Below are positions 9,914 through 18,099 of a stretch of DNA of 64,000 nucleotides, one piece after another. The notes under the pieces were generated by a model. It was not told the DNA's origin. It worked only from the letters and a program-made list of their open reading frames with translations, and ran no database searches. The stretch's first letter is position 1. Each line of letters starts with the position of its first letter. This stretch comes from Clostridium sp. KNHs214 (lineage in GTDB: Bacteria; Bacillota; Clostridia; Clostridiales; Clostridiaceae), in NCBI RefSeq assembly GCF_000744935.1, contig NZ_JQMW01000011.1, positions 930,001 to 994,000 of the forward strand. Reading direction: 5' to 3'. The translations under genes were made by a program, and so were the position numbers.

Positions 9914-10075
9914 TAAGGTACATGAAAAGAAATAACAAATCAAAGATGTTAGTATGTTTTGTGTCAGACAAGGAAGCAGGTTTCGCCTTTGCTAGAACTA
10001 TCGGCGGGTTCTATTGACGCAGTATGATGCAAAATAGACTAGCATACTGACTTATTATTTATTTGAATGTGCCTA
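9914..10075 (+). repeat. Family C inverted-terminus repeat, copy 1
   Basis: A roughly 162-bp unit with imperfect terminal inverted repeats: TAAGGTACATGAAAAGAAAT on the left and the complement of TAAGGCACATTCAAATAAAT on the right. It is shared with 15777-15939 and 41078-41240 (the latter inverted). Conserved internal strings include GTGTCAGACAAGGAAGCAGG and the 3' string AGCATACTGACTTATTATTT. It ends about 10 bp from the csp ribosome-binding site, so the csp promoter must lie in or beyond it. From 10076 to 10205 I see only non-coding DNA with short GGCTAGTGG direct repeats. Confidence 0.8.
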
Positions 10076-10205
10076 ACATTATATTCTATGAAAACTTACC
10101 CTAATGAGTTACTTATTACTAAAGAAATAAATTTGGAGGGCGGAAAGTTTATCAGGGGGCTAGTGGGCTAGTGGCTAGGATATGAAAAGTTTTAAGATGG
10201 AAAAC

Positions 10206-10309
10206 AAAGAGGCTGTCGCATTAAGAATGATTTCTACAACATATTATGTTAACTTTAAACTTGCAAAACAATATGTTGTATATAAATTTCTTAATGTGAC
10301 AACCTCTTT
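10206..10309 (-). terminator. Family D long imperfect hairpin, terminator of the 10322 gene
   Basis: AAAGAGGCTGTCGCATTAAG and the complementary CTTAATGTGACAACCTCTTT pair as outer arms, with a second inner pair (ACAACATATTATGTT and CAATATGTTGTA). It starts 13 bp past the stop of the minus-strand gene and gives a T-rich run there. The same architecture with changed bases recurs at 32071-32177. Confidence 0.75.
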
Positions 10310-10321
10310 CAAGGGCTTTAT

Positions 10322-10765
10322 TTAAGCCTTTTCTTCTTTATCAGTGATATACCAAGTATTATTTACTTTTTTAACAATATATTTTACCGAAGCATCCCAA
10401 GAACCACCTACTTCTTTATTATTAGCATCATTTATGGAAACGGAATATGTTATATAAAAATATGTTTTGGTAAACATTGTTTTTTTAGAAACTATCTTTA
10501 ATTCAAACTTATTTATTTTATATGGTTTTGTAAATGTTGAATTACCTTTATACGTTGTGAAAACATTGATTTTTTCAAATAACTCTTTTGACATATGCTT
10601 AGATATTTCTTCTGTATAACCATTTTCAGTTACATACGCTTGTTTTATGAAATTATAAAATTCTTGTTCACTTACTAATTTAGAATTCGCATTTTTAACA
10701 AAAAAAACAATTATCAATGCTAATATGCACAGTATAATGGAACTTAACAAAAATTTTCTTTTCAT
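10322..10765 (-). CDS. Hypothetical membrane-anchored or secreted protein
   Basis: I do not recognise this 147-residue protein. It starts with a signal anchor (KRKFLLSSIILCILALIIVFFV) with no lipobox Cys, followed by a soluble domain of mixed alpha/beta look. Alternating segments such as KINKFELKIVSKK, KTYFYITYSVSIND and KVNNTWYITDKEE resemble the NTF2-like or DUF4829-type domains of small clostridial surface proteins. A strong AGGAGGGGAG site precedes the ATG. It lies 15 bp after the broken amidase gene on the same strand, so the two were probably co-transcribed, and a long hairpin follows it. Its function is unknown; the export prediction is fairly secure. Confidence 0.6.
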   Translation of the reverse strand: MKRKFLLSSIILCILALIIVFFVKNANSKLVSEQEFYNFIKQAYVTENGYTEEISKHMSKELFEKINVFTTYKGNSTFTKPYKINKFELKIVSKKTMFTKTYFYITYSVSINDANNKEVGGSWDASVKYIVKKVNNTWYITDKEEKA

Positions 10766-10780
10766 AATACTCCCCTCCTT

Positions 10781-11595
10781 CTAATTAATGCCAAAATCAT
10801 GAAAACTAGGATTTCTCCCTTTAGCCCATCTATGTGCATAAGCTACAGCATTACTTGCATTATACCCAGAATACGCTGCTCTAATTACCATATCTGAATT
10901 TTTTTCATAATTTGCTTTTTCTTTATTTTGTTTTTGAATGTATTTATCAATATTTTTAGATATATCTTTTATAGAAGTTATTTTATTATTAATAATATCA
11001 TTATACTCATTATTATCTATATTTAATTCATCAAAATTTCTTATTTTTTTAGCAGAATTATTATTCATGTCTTGCAAATCTAATAAATCTAATTTTTTAG
11101 TTACATACCATTTGTTGGAGCTTTCTTCTATTTCAAATATATGTTCTTCATTTGAAGAAGATGATTTAACATCAGAATTCACCAAATTAAAATCTATATT
11201 GTAGCTAACATATACATAGTACTTCTATTATCACTTTGTATTATTTTTTCTATATTTATATTACTAAAATAATCTACTATCTTTAAATTTACTGCTTTAA
11301 ACCATTCAACTTTAAACTTATTAGTTTGGTCAATTAATTCAAGTAACTTATCATCATTTATTATGTTTTTACAACTTTTAAACTCCCAAGTTTTCATTAC
11401 CTCATATTCACTATCTAAGATAGTTTTTATACTTTGCTTAATATTTTTTAAATCATTATTGGATAATTCTAAGTTAATATCACTACCCTTAGATGTGTTT
11501 TTTGCATATGCTATATTACTAAAAATCGTAATAAACATACTGATGATTAACAAACTACTCATAAAGATTTTTAAGTTCTTTTTAATATTAAACAT
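10781..11595 (-). pseudogene. Broken secreted amidase-domain protein
   Basis: Two adjacent frames are parts of one gene. The 5' part (start ATG 11595 after GGGG) gives a signal peptide (KKNLKIFMSSLLIISMFI, ending IAYA) and a linker ending STMYMLATI. Removing two bases from the TATAT run near 11200 restores STMYVSYNIDFNLVNSDV and joins it to the 3' part, so a 2-bp slippage broke the frame. The 3' part ends YNASNAVAYAHRWAKGRNP then SFHDFGIN and a stop. That is the opening of a putative amidase domain (PF12671-like), in which the next residues normally carry the catalytic Asp-Cys-Thr. The catalytic part is absent, so this is a truncated and frameshifted remnant. Confidence 0.75.
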
Positions 11596-11699
11596 AAAAT
11601 GCCCCATTAGTGAAATAGCATTATTATACAATAATAACATTATTTTCATAAATTGCAATGATATTATAAATTTTTTTCTTTGTTTTTTATTTATCCCAT

Positions 11700-11950
11700 C
11701 AAAGTAATTGTGTTTCCTGTTGTAATCATAGGCCCTTTTAATACGTTCTATATTTCTACTGGAATTTTTATAAATTGCTATAGTGAATCCCCTGATGTTA
11801 CTTTATATCCTTGAAATATTTTTTAAACTTCCCTAGTACCACTTTCCATATCAAATGTTTCCTTTGGAATTTCTTCAGCTTCTGCTACTGTAGCTGATAC
11901 TTAATTAATTGCTTTAACTCTATTGCTATAAATGTAAAATCTTAGACTAA
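11700..11950 (-). pseudogene. Decayed coding remnant, unidentified
   Basis: The minus strand here still reads like protein between stops: EIPKETFDMESGTREV, then KIFQGYKVTSGDSL, then a last stretch KGPMITTGNTITLMG. Three in-frame TAA/TAG stops interrupt it. I do not recognise the family. The rest of 11596-12046 holds nothing else I can support. Confidence 0.3.
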
Positions 11951-12046
11951 TCACCTTTCTTCCAGTTTTAATTACTCAAATTCAAAACATATATCGCTTA
12001 ATTTTTTAAGTTCCTTGAGTTTGAGGTATTTTTTCTTTTAAAATGG

Positions 12047-12095
12047 AAAACAAAGACTCCAATTTACACTTAGTGTAAATCGGAGTCTTTGTTTT
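12047..12095 (-). terminator. Strong bidirectional hairpin terminator
   Basis: AAAACAAAGACTCC pairs with GGAGTCTTTGTTTT, and the inner ATTTACAC/GTGTAAAT extends the stem to over 20 bp, with A/T tracts on both sides. It lies about 160 bp beyond the stop of the minus-strand regulator gene. Confidence 0.85.
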
Positions 12096-12175
12096 AGCTC
12101 ACTCTCAATCTTTTATTGCCCATAGTAAATCTAACTGCAACTCTACTATATAGCTAAACTTTATATAAGCCAAAT

Positions 12176-12231
12176 AAATTAAAGATTTTCCATAGCGAAG
12201 CGGAGAAAAATAATCCTTTACTAGTCCACTG
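12176..12231 (+). repeat. Short palindromic repeat (AAAGATTTTCC type)
   Basis: AAAGATTTTCCATAGCGAAG, then CGGAG and an imperfect complementary TCCTTTACTAG. Related copies occur at about 37549-37590 (inverted), 38091-38135 and, more divergent, 21531-21560. It is a minor intergenic repeat of unknown role. Confidence 0.5.
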
Positions 12232-12257
12232 AAAATTATGACAAAGTCATAATTTTC

Positions 12258-12929
12258 TTATAGTATTATTTCTACTTTATCTATTTTAACTAATGGTTTA
12301 ATATTTTTAATTTCTGCTGTTTCTGTAATCACATTTCCTCTGTTACTTATTAAGAGAACCTTATTGTTGTCTAGCTTTTTAATTTGTCTTACAACTCTTT
12401 CACCCTTATGTTCTAATAAACAAACAGAGTTATTTTCAACTTCGTTTATAGTATGCCCAAAAGCTATATCCCCTTTTGCTATTCTGAAACCTATCATATC
12501 ATCATCTTGTATAGCTAAAAATAAAACCTTGTCTTGACTGTGTCCCTCTATTTTGTTTGATATTAAAGGAAGTGTTTTCTTGCCTAAGACCTTATTTAAG
12601 CTGTAATCATATACTGGTATAGCCTTTAATATTGATGAAAAAGCTTCTCCCCAAACAGCTGAAACTTCTTTTTCCTTAGTTATACCTAATTTTCTATTTA
12701 CAACCTTTATTTCATCATTTTCCTCTTCTTTAAAGTTCATAGTTAAATCGTTTAAATCTTCTCCTAATACCTTTGAAGCCTTTTCAATAAGATTCTCATT
12801 CATAACCTTTCTTCCCAATTCCACTTCGGTTATAAACTTCTCAGCAACTCCTAGTTTTTTAGCTAATTGCTTTGCACTTATTCCTTTTTCATTTCGTATT
12901 TTTTGTATTTTTTCCCCTATTCTACTCAT
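12258..12929 (-). CDS. XRE-family regulator with S24/LexA-like C-terminal domain
   Basis: This 223-residue protein has an N-terminal Cro/CI helix-turn-helix (about 5-60: KIQKIRNEKGISAKQLAKKL, VAEKFITEVELGRK) and a C-terminal S24-like fold (about 110-223: PVYDYSLNKVLG, AKGDIAFGHTINEVENNSVC, RQIKKLDNNKVLLISNRGN). The position usually holding the autocleavage Ser (GDSM in LexA) reads DDDM, so self-cleavage is unlikely and it may act as a ligand- or partner-responsive repressor. It lies 17 bp downstream of the DUF3783 gene and is probably co-transcribed with it. Its target is not evident. It does not look phage-derived, because no phage genes are nearby. Confidence 0.8.
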   Translation of the reverse strand: MSRIGEKIQKIRNEKGISAKQLAKKLGVAEKFITEVELGRKVMNENLIEKASKVLGEDLNDLTMNFKEEENDEIKVVNRKLGITKEKEVSAVWGEAFSSILKAIPVYDYSLNKVLGKKTLPLISNKIEGHSQDKVLFLAIQDDDMIGFRIAKGDIAFGHTINEVENNSVCLLEHKGERVVRQIKKLDNNKVLLISNRGNVITETAEIKNIKPLVKIDKVEIIL

Positions 12930-12946
12930 TTTTATACCTCGTTTCT

Positions 12947-13327
12947 TTATGCCCTTTTGTTAGAGTTCTTTCTATACCATTCTCTTTCTCTTAAAAGCTC
13001 TATTAAAAGCTCTTTAAATGTCCATTCTTTTGATGTTTTAGTAACCACCGCGAGAATACACCCTAAGTTTTCATTAGCTCTAATTCTAGATATTAATTTT
13101 TCTAGCTTATGGTCCTCTATATTATTAAATAATATTGCCTTTTCTTCTGGCATTTCCTTATCATATACTTCTATCATTAATCCACTTACTATATCTTTCA
13201 CTTTCATATTTGCCATGGTATTTTTTATTATTTTAAAATTTAGAGATTCTTCCCTGCATAAAGAATTTAAAACTTGGTTTTCTTCATCACTGAACCCATA
13301 GGCTAACATAGAAGAGTTGTTGTCCAA
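12947..13327 (-). CDS. DUF3783 family protein
   Basis: This 126-residue cytoplasmic protein matches the clostridial DUF3783 family in length and pattern (SSMLAYGFSDEENQVLNSL, KAILFNNIEDHKLEKLISRI, ILAVVTKTSKEWTFKELLIE). Members are small proteins of unknown function. The start is a TTG at 13327 with GAGGGGAT just before it; no ATG lies at a comparable place. It is the first gene of a two-gene unit with the XRE/S24-like regulator, which suggests a shared function. Nothing in the sequence shows what that is. Confidence 0.75.
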   Translation of the reverse strand: MDNNSSMLAYGFSDEENQVLNSLCREESLNFKIIKNTMANMKVKDIVSGLMIEVYDKEMPEEKAILFNNIEDHKLEKLISRIRANENLGCILAVVTKTSKEWTFKELLIELLREREWYRKNSNKRA

Positions 13328-13399
13328 AGTTATCCCCTCTCTCTCATAAGTTCTTTATTATGATAATTAGCTATCGGATAATTTTTAAAGTATCCTCTA

Positions 13400-13918
13400 C
13401 TACATTTTTTCTGGCTCGTTATATTCTAACCCAAAAGTTTCTACAGTAACTTCTTTCATTATTTGAGGTTCCATTGGATTATCTCTGTGATCTCTTTCTG
13501 TAGCTGCTATCTTTTGCGCTACCTCCATGCCTTCTGTAACCTTTCCAAAACCAGCATATTGTCCATCTAAATGCGGAGCCTCTCCCACCATTATAAAAAA
13601 TTGACTGCCAGCGGAATTAGGTGCCATAGTTCTAGCCATAGATAAAACACCTTCAGTATGCTTTAAATCATTTTTAAATCCGTTAGATTTAAATTCTCCC
13701 TTTATAGAATATCCAGGTCCGCCTACTCCTGTACCATGAGGACATCCTGCTTGAATGACAAAACTCGGTATAACCCTATGGAAGCATATACCATCATAGA
13801 ATTTTTTATTTATCAAGCTTATGAAATTATTTACAGTATTAGGTGCTACCTCTGGGTACAATTCGGCCTTTATAATATCACCATTTTCCATTTTAATAGT
13901 AACTATTGGATTTGCCAT
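13400..13918 (-). CDS. ppiB: Cyclophilin-type peptidyl-prolyl cis-trans isomerase
   Basis: A 172-residue single-domain cyclophilin without a signal peptide, so cytoplasmic. It catalyses cis-trans isomerisation of prolyl bonds. Hallmarks are FHRVIPSFVIQAG, GTGVGGPGYSIKGEF, GVLSMARTMAPNSAGSQFFI and HLDGQYAGFGKV. The catalytic Arg is in FHRVI and the binding-site Gln-Phe-Phe in SQFFI. The start is ATG 13918 (MANPIVTIK) after AAAGGAGAG; the longer frame from 13942 would include the ribosome-binding site in the coding region. It is probably monocistronic. Confidence 0.95.
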   Translation of the reverse strand: MANPIVTIKMENGDIIKAELYPEVAPNTVNNFISLINKKFYDGICFHRVIPSFVIQAGCPHGTGVGGPGYSIKGEFKSNGFKNDLKHTEGVLSMARTMAPNSAGSQFFIMVGEAPHLDGQYAGFGKVTEGMEVAQKIAATERDHRDNPMEPQIMKEVTVETFGLEYNEPEKM

Positions 13919-14004
13919 GTTTATCTCTCCTTTAACATACATTGTATTTTTAAATAATTATATCACATTTTATAGTATTATCCATTTATTTAATACTTTA
14001 GTCT

Positions 14005-14445
14005 TTACTCTATATTTTCTTCTCTCCAAAGTATTTTTATATTTATTTTATCAATAGGCTTGTCAACTTTAATATTCAAAAACCCTTCTGGAAGTAAAAT
14101 TATACACTTATTTCTTAATAACTCCATTCTCTTTTCTTCATTATTATCTATACTAACTAAGTGTATATATTCTCCCTCTTCTATTGTATCATTAAAAAAG
14201 AGAAACTCTTGGTTTTCTTCCCCAAAACAATTTTTTCTACCTCTACTGCCTATCCCTAAATAAAGTTTATTAATTTCTGATTTAATAAATATATTTTTAA
14301 TTATATATATGCTATTGCTATTTTGGGGATTTGCAATTGTTATATTGTCAAATTCGTGTTCCTTTTTTATCTCTTTATCCATTGTCTTTAGTTCATGATT
14401 TTTTAAATACTCATCATCATCTTTATCCAATATAAATCCTTTCAT
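14005..14445 (-). CDS. Conserved hypothetical protein
   Basis: I do not recognise this 146-residue protein. It is soluble, has no signal peptide and is rich in Glu, Lys and Asn. The first 45 residues are charged (DKDDDEYLKNHELKTMDKEI). The rest alternates short beta-like segments (IYIIKNIFIKSEINKLYLGI, EFLFFNDTIEEGEYIHLVSI, KCIILLPEGFLNIKVDKPID). It begins at ATG 14445, lies upstream of ppiB on the same strand about 85 bp away, and may be transcribed separately. No catalytic motif is visible. Confidence 0.5.
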   Translation of the reverse strand: MKGFILDKDDDEYLKNHELKTMDKEIKKEHEFDNITIANPQNSNSIYIIKNIFIKSEINKLYLGIGSRGRKNCFGEENQEFLFFNDTIEEGEYIHLVSIDNNEEKRMELLRNKCIILLPEGFLNIKVDKPIDKINIKILWREENIE

Positions 14446-14534
14446 ATCATCACCCTCACCATTGTATTTTCATAAGAATACTAAATATTTTCTTTCATAT
14501 TAATACGCCGTTTATCCTACATATAAAGGAATAT

Positions 14535-14590
14535 GATTAACCCACAATAAGGTATAATTCAGGTAATGTAATGCTTTTTGTGGGATAATT
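14535..14590 (+). repeat. Family A element, internally deleted (56 bp)
   Basis: Only the two ends remain: GATTAACCCACAATAAGGTA and then AATGTAATGCTTTTTGTGGG before ATAAT. The ends match the full elements; the central 110 bp are gone. Confidence 0.75.
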
Positions 14591-14639
14591 GTAATATTAT
14601 TTTATTCCCATAAAATTATAAGGTGCTTACAATAGCTAA

Positions 14640-14755
14640 TATAAATTCGTGAACCACTACCAAAATAAGCAACGGTGGCTTCGTAGGAGGTTTGATATTT
14701 AAAATTCTACCCTGACAAGCAATTACCTCAACTGGACTTTCACCTGTAAGTATGC
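14640..14755 (-). mobile_element. Possible solo IS605-type right end (omega-RNA-like remnant)
   Basis: On the minus strand the segment reads ACAGGTGAAAGTCCAG, then CTTGTCAGGGTAG, then CGAAGCCACCG and a hairpin whose other arm is GGTAGTGGTTCACG. This order resembles the 3' guide-RNA ends of tnpB-bearing IS605/IS607 elements as I remember them. No tnpB or iscB frame is present here. Family assignment is from memory only. Confidence 0.35.
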
Positions 14756-14769
14756 ACAAAAAACAAAAA

Positions 14770-14790
14770 GAGCAATTAAAGTAATTGCTC
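14770..14790 (-). terminator. Hairpin terminator downstream of murI
   Basis: GAGCAATTA and TAATTGCTC form a 9-bp stem with a 3-base loop. On the minus strand it is followed by TTTTTGTTTTTTG. From 14791 to 14965 nothing else is evident. Confidence 0.7.
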
Positions 14791-14965
14791 CTCTAAGATT
14801 AACATATAAAGTAAGGGTGTAATATTATGAGTATTAACTTTATTAAATTTTGTTTTCAGAATTTTCTTCATTTCATCTTGCATGTATACTATATCAAATC
14901 ACATATTATTTGTCAATGTTTTCACAAAGTTTTTTTAAGTGCTAAACTTCTGCAAAGTTTTTTAC

Positions 14966-15742
14966 TCATATATTCATAAGTTTATAACTCAAGTTAATAA
15001 TGTCTTCCCTATCTAGAGAGCTATATATATCTATATTTCCCGGAACCTTTTTATTATTAAGTAAATTCGCTTTCTCCAATTGCCTTTTTAGCTGCATAGA
15101 AGTCCCCGTACTTCCATCAATAATAGGTACATCTTCACCAACTATTTGTGAAAGTTTATTCTTTATAAATGGATAATGGGTACATCCTAAAACTATAGAT
15201 GATATTTGTTCATCAGTGAATTTATTAAGCTTTTCTCTTAGATATTCTTCTAATTCTAAACTATCTATATCTCCATTTTCTATGAACTCCATTAATCCTG
15301 GACAAGGTAATGGGACTATAGAGCGATCTTTTTTATATTTTGCCATTAAACTTTTAAACTTTTTTTCCGAAAGGGTTACAGTAGTTGCCATTATTATAAT
15401 TCTCCCTTTTCTATTAAGTTCTACAGCAGGTTTTAAAGCCGGCTCTATCCCTATAATAGGCATGGAATACCTTTTCCTAAGTTCATCCACTGAAGCGCTA
15501 GTTGCTGTATTGCATGCTATAACTATAGCCTTTACTTCTTTAGCTAAAAGAAATTTCACCACATTACTTGTAAGTTTTCTTATTTCCTTTACACTCCTAG
15601 TGCCATAGGGTGCATTTTTTGTATCTCCATAATATATAAAATCCTCATAGGGCAATAATTTAATAGCTTCTTTTAAAACACTTATTCCACCTAAACCAGA
15701 ATCAAATATACCTATAGGTTTATTTTTTTCCTCCATTTGCAC
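14966..15742 (-). CDS. murI: Glutamate racemase
   Basis: MurI interconverts L- and D-glutamate, supplying D-Glu for peptidoglycan. The 258-residue protein has the full family pattern: IGIFDSGLGGISVLKE, YYGDTKNAPYG, the two catalytic Cys regions VIACNTATSA and VLGCTHYPF, and IIDGSTGTS near the C-terminus. GTG 15742 lies four bases after AAGGTGG. ATG 15736 is two codons later with ten-base spacing; either may be used. It stands alone between a hairpin terminator and a family C repeat that separates it from the divergent glutamine synthetase gene. Confidence 0.95.
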   Translation of the reverse strand: MQMEEKNKPIGIFDSGLGGISVLKEAIKLLPYEDFIYYGDTKNAPYGTRSVKEIRKLTSNVVKFLLAKEVKAIVIACNTATSASVDELRKRYSMPIIGIEPALKPAVELNRKGRIIIMATTVTLSEKKFKSLMAKYKKDRSIVPLPCPGLMEFIENGDIDSLELEEYLREKLNKFTDEQISSIVLGCTHYPFIKNKLSQIVGEDVPIIDGSTGTSMQLKRQLEKANLLNNKKVPGNIDIYSSLDREDIINLSYKLMNI

Positions 15743-15776
15743 TGCACCACCTTGTGTTAAATAAATATAACTCCCT

Positions 15777-15939
15777 TTAGATACATGAAAAGAAATAACA
15801 AGTTAAAGATGTTAATATATTTTGTGTCAGACAAGGAAGCAGGTTCCGTTGCTAGTTATACTATCGTCATGTTCTACTGACGCAGCATGACGCAAAATAG
15901 GTTAGCATACTGACTTATTATTTATTTGAATGTGCCTTA
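15777..15939 (+). repeat. Family C inverted-terminus repeat, copy 2
   Basis: Same unit as 9914-10075, with internal GTGTCAGACAAGGAAGCAGG and the right end ACTTATTATTTATTTGAATG followed by TGCCTTA. The left terminus is degraded (TTAGATACATG). It lies between the divergent murI and glutamine synthetase genes. The remainder to 16079 is A/T-rich with no ORF. Confidence 0.8.
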
Positions 15940-16079
15940 CTTAAACATTTTAACAAACTCTTCTCCATAAATACAAATAAATTATAGAAAAAATTTTAAA
16001 ATTTAATGCTTTTTTTCACCATAGGTAGATTATTTTAAATATTTATGTGAAATTAGCCTTTAAAGGTATTTCATTTTTC

Positions 16080-16108
16080 TTGACATTAAAACACCTTTAA
16101 TGTAGAAT
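16080..16108 (+). promoter_or_regulatory. Sigma-A promoter of glutamine synthetase
   Basis: TTGACA at 16080-16085 and TAGAAT at 16103-16108, with a 17-bp spacer, 35 bp upstream of the glnA start. The palindromic-looking AAAGGTATTTCA region just before the -35 box might bind a regulator but is not identified. Confidence 0.7.
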
Positions 16109-16142
16109 TTTTGGCATATTATTTTTTCATGGAGGGATAATT

Positions 16143-18038
16143 ATGAATGATTTATTGTATACAATTTCAAAAGAAGACCATTCTCCTGAATCTCTAAAAG
16201 AAATACTCTCTTCTAATCCTCAAGTAAAGTTCGTTTCTTTTGTAGGTATTGATTTGGCGGGAAATGACACAGATGAAAAAATTCCAATATCTTTGTTTTT
16301 AAAAGATATTGAGGGATTTTTAAAAGGTGCTATCCAAACTGACGGTTCTTCAGTAGCATTGCCAGGTGTCGCTACTATAAATAATGCAAAAATAGATATG
16401 ATTGCAGATACAAACTGTACTTGGTTTGTGGACTACAACCCTGAACATTTAGACCCTAAAAGTGATCGTCCTATTGGAACACTTAGGATACCTTGTTTTT
16501 TATATCATGATAACAAAGCTGTAGATTCTCGCTCCATTCTAAAAAATGCTATCCAATTTTTTAAAACTTCCCTTTTAAATATGTTTAAAGAAAATCCTAA
16601 ATTTTTAATTCCTTATAATATAAAATTTGAAGACATTGAAGATCTTTCAGTTACTTCAGCTACAGAGTTAGAATTTTGGGTACAAACTCCTAACGATGAA
16701 GCCCATGTAGAAGAACTATCCACATCACAAGTACTTCAAGAGCAATATTGGACTAAAACTAAAGGTTCTGTAAGAACTTCATTAGAGCAGTGCTTAATGC
16801 TTATGGAGGATTACGGTTTTGAACCTGAAATGGGCCATAAAGAGGTAGGCGGAGTAAAAGCTAAAATGGGTGAATCCGGAAACTTTACACACATAATGGA
16901 ACAACTGGAAATAGACTGGAAGTATTCTGATGCCATTCAAACCTCAGACAATGAAATCATTGTTAAAAATATAGTAAGAGAGACTTTTAGATTAAATGGA
17001 CTTGATGTTACTTTTTTAGCCAAACCTATCGATTCAGTAGCTGGAAGTGGAAAACATACTCATATAAGTATAACTTTAAAATGTAAATCTGGAAAAACTA
17101 TAAATTTATTTACTGCAACTAGAGATCACTTTTTAAGTACTATAGGATATGCTTCTATAATGGGAATTTTAAAAAATTATGAAGTAATAAGCCCTTTTGT
17201 TTCTCCTACATATAACTCTCTTAAGAGATTAAAACCAGGTTTTGAAGCTCCTGTTTGTATAGTTACTTCTTTAGGTCATAAAGTAGAAGTACCGTCTAGA
17301 AATAGAACAATACTATTAGCACTTATTAGAGATCTGAATAATCCTTTTTCCACTAGATTTGAATTAAGATCACCTAATCCGCATACCAATACTTATTTAT
17401 GTATAGCTTCTATGTGTATGGCTATGCTAGATGGCATAAATTACGCATTTAAAAAAGATAAAACTGAAGATGACCTATTAAAGGAGTTATCTAAGAATTA
17501 TGGTGAAGAAGCAGACTATTTAGAAAAATATAGAATGTATAGAAGTGAAGATGATGTGTTCCACAAGTATTCAGACGAAGATAGAAATAAATTTTTTGGA
17601 AAAGCTCCTGAAACTGTATATGAAAATCTTACGTTCCTAGATAATTGTAACAATAAAGTATTTGTGTTAAAGGAAGGAAATGTATTTACTAATACATTAA
17701 TAAACGGATTTAAAGCTACTTCAACTAAAAGATGGTTAATGGAAATAAATCATAGAATCATAAATAACTATATGAGAGAAGTTAGAGGCTATAAAAAATT
17801 GCATTTAGATGATTTAGCTCTAGATTTAGACCTTTCATATTGGATAAGAATAAATGATTTAAGAAAATATATAATGAAAGATACTTACGACAGAAAGAGC
17901 CTATTTACTCAAATAAAAGAAGCTACTACTAAAGAAGATTTAGCTCTTATTTCTAAACTTCAATTAGAACTAGATAATAAAATGCAGGAGCTTAGAAAAT
18001 TATATTGTACATATGAAAAGAATTTATTAGACATTTAA
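16143..18038 (+). CDS. glnA: Glutamine synthetase, long clostridial form
   Basis: ATP-dependent ligation of ammonia to glutamate, the main nitrogen assimilation step. This is a long (631-residue) member of the superfamily. Recognisable catalytic motifs are IQTDGSSVALPG, ATELEFWVQTP (metal Glu), KAKMGESGNFTHI, SGKHTHISITL (the substrate/metal His, equivalent to GSGMHVHQ), SRNRTILLALIRD and STRFELRSPNPHTNTYL. The C-terminal 170 residues extend beyond the usual catalytic end and are helical and charged. Typical type I enzymes are about 440 residues and type III about 700, so this is neither a standard GSI nor a full GSIII. GGAGGG precedes the ATG, and the gene has its own promoter and terminator. 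Confidence 0.85.
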   Translation: MNDLLYTISKEDHSPESLKEILSSNPQVKFVSFVGIDLAGNDTDEKIPISLFLKDIEGFLKGAIQTDGSSVALPGVATINNAKIDMIADTNCTWFVDYNPEHLDPKSDRPIGTLRIPCFLYHDNKAVDSRSILKNAIQFFKTSLLNMFKENPKFLIPYNIKFEDIEDLSVTSATELEFWVQTPNDEAHVEELSTSQVLQEQYWTKTKGSVRTSLEQCLMLMEDYGFEPEMGHKEVGGVKAKMGESGNFTHIMEQLEIDWKYSDAIQTSDNEIIVKNIVRETFRLNGLDVTFLAKPIDSVAGSGKHTHISITLKCKSGKTINLFTATRDHFLSTIGYASIMGILKNYEVISPFVSPTYNSLKRLKPGFEAPVCIVTSLGHKVEVPSRNRTILLALIRDLNNPFSTRFELRSPNPHTNTYLCIASMCMAMLDGINYAFKKDKTEDDLLKELSKNYGEEADYLEKYRMYRSEDDVFHKYSDEDRNKFFGKAPETVYENLTFLDNCNNKVFVLKEGNVFTNTLINGFKATSTKRWLMEINHRIINNYMREVRGYKKLHLDDLALDLDLSYWIRINDLRKYIMKDTYDRKSLFTQIKEATTKEDLALISKLQLELDNKMQELRKLYCTYEKNLLDI

Positions 18039-18048
18039 ATTCAAATAT

Positions 18049-18088
18049 AAAAAACCCAGTTCTAAATATTTAGGATTGGGTTTTTTCT
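18049..18088 (+). terminator. glnA terminator
   Basis: AAAAAACCCAG and CTGGGTTTTTT-like arms (the right arm reads TTGGGTTTTTT) around TTCTAAATATTTAGGA form a long stem ending in a T tract, 11 bp after the stop. Confidence 0.9.
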
Positions 18089-18099
18089 TTTTTGTCTAT

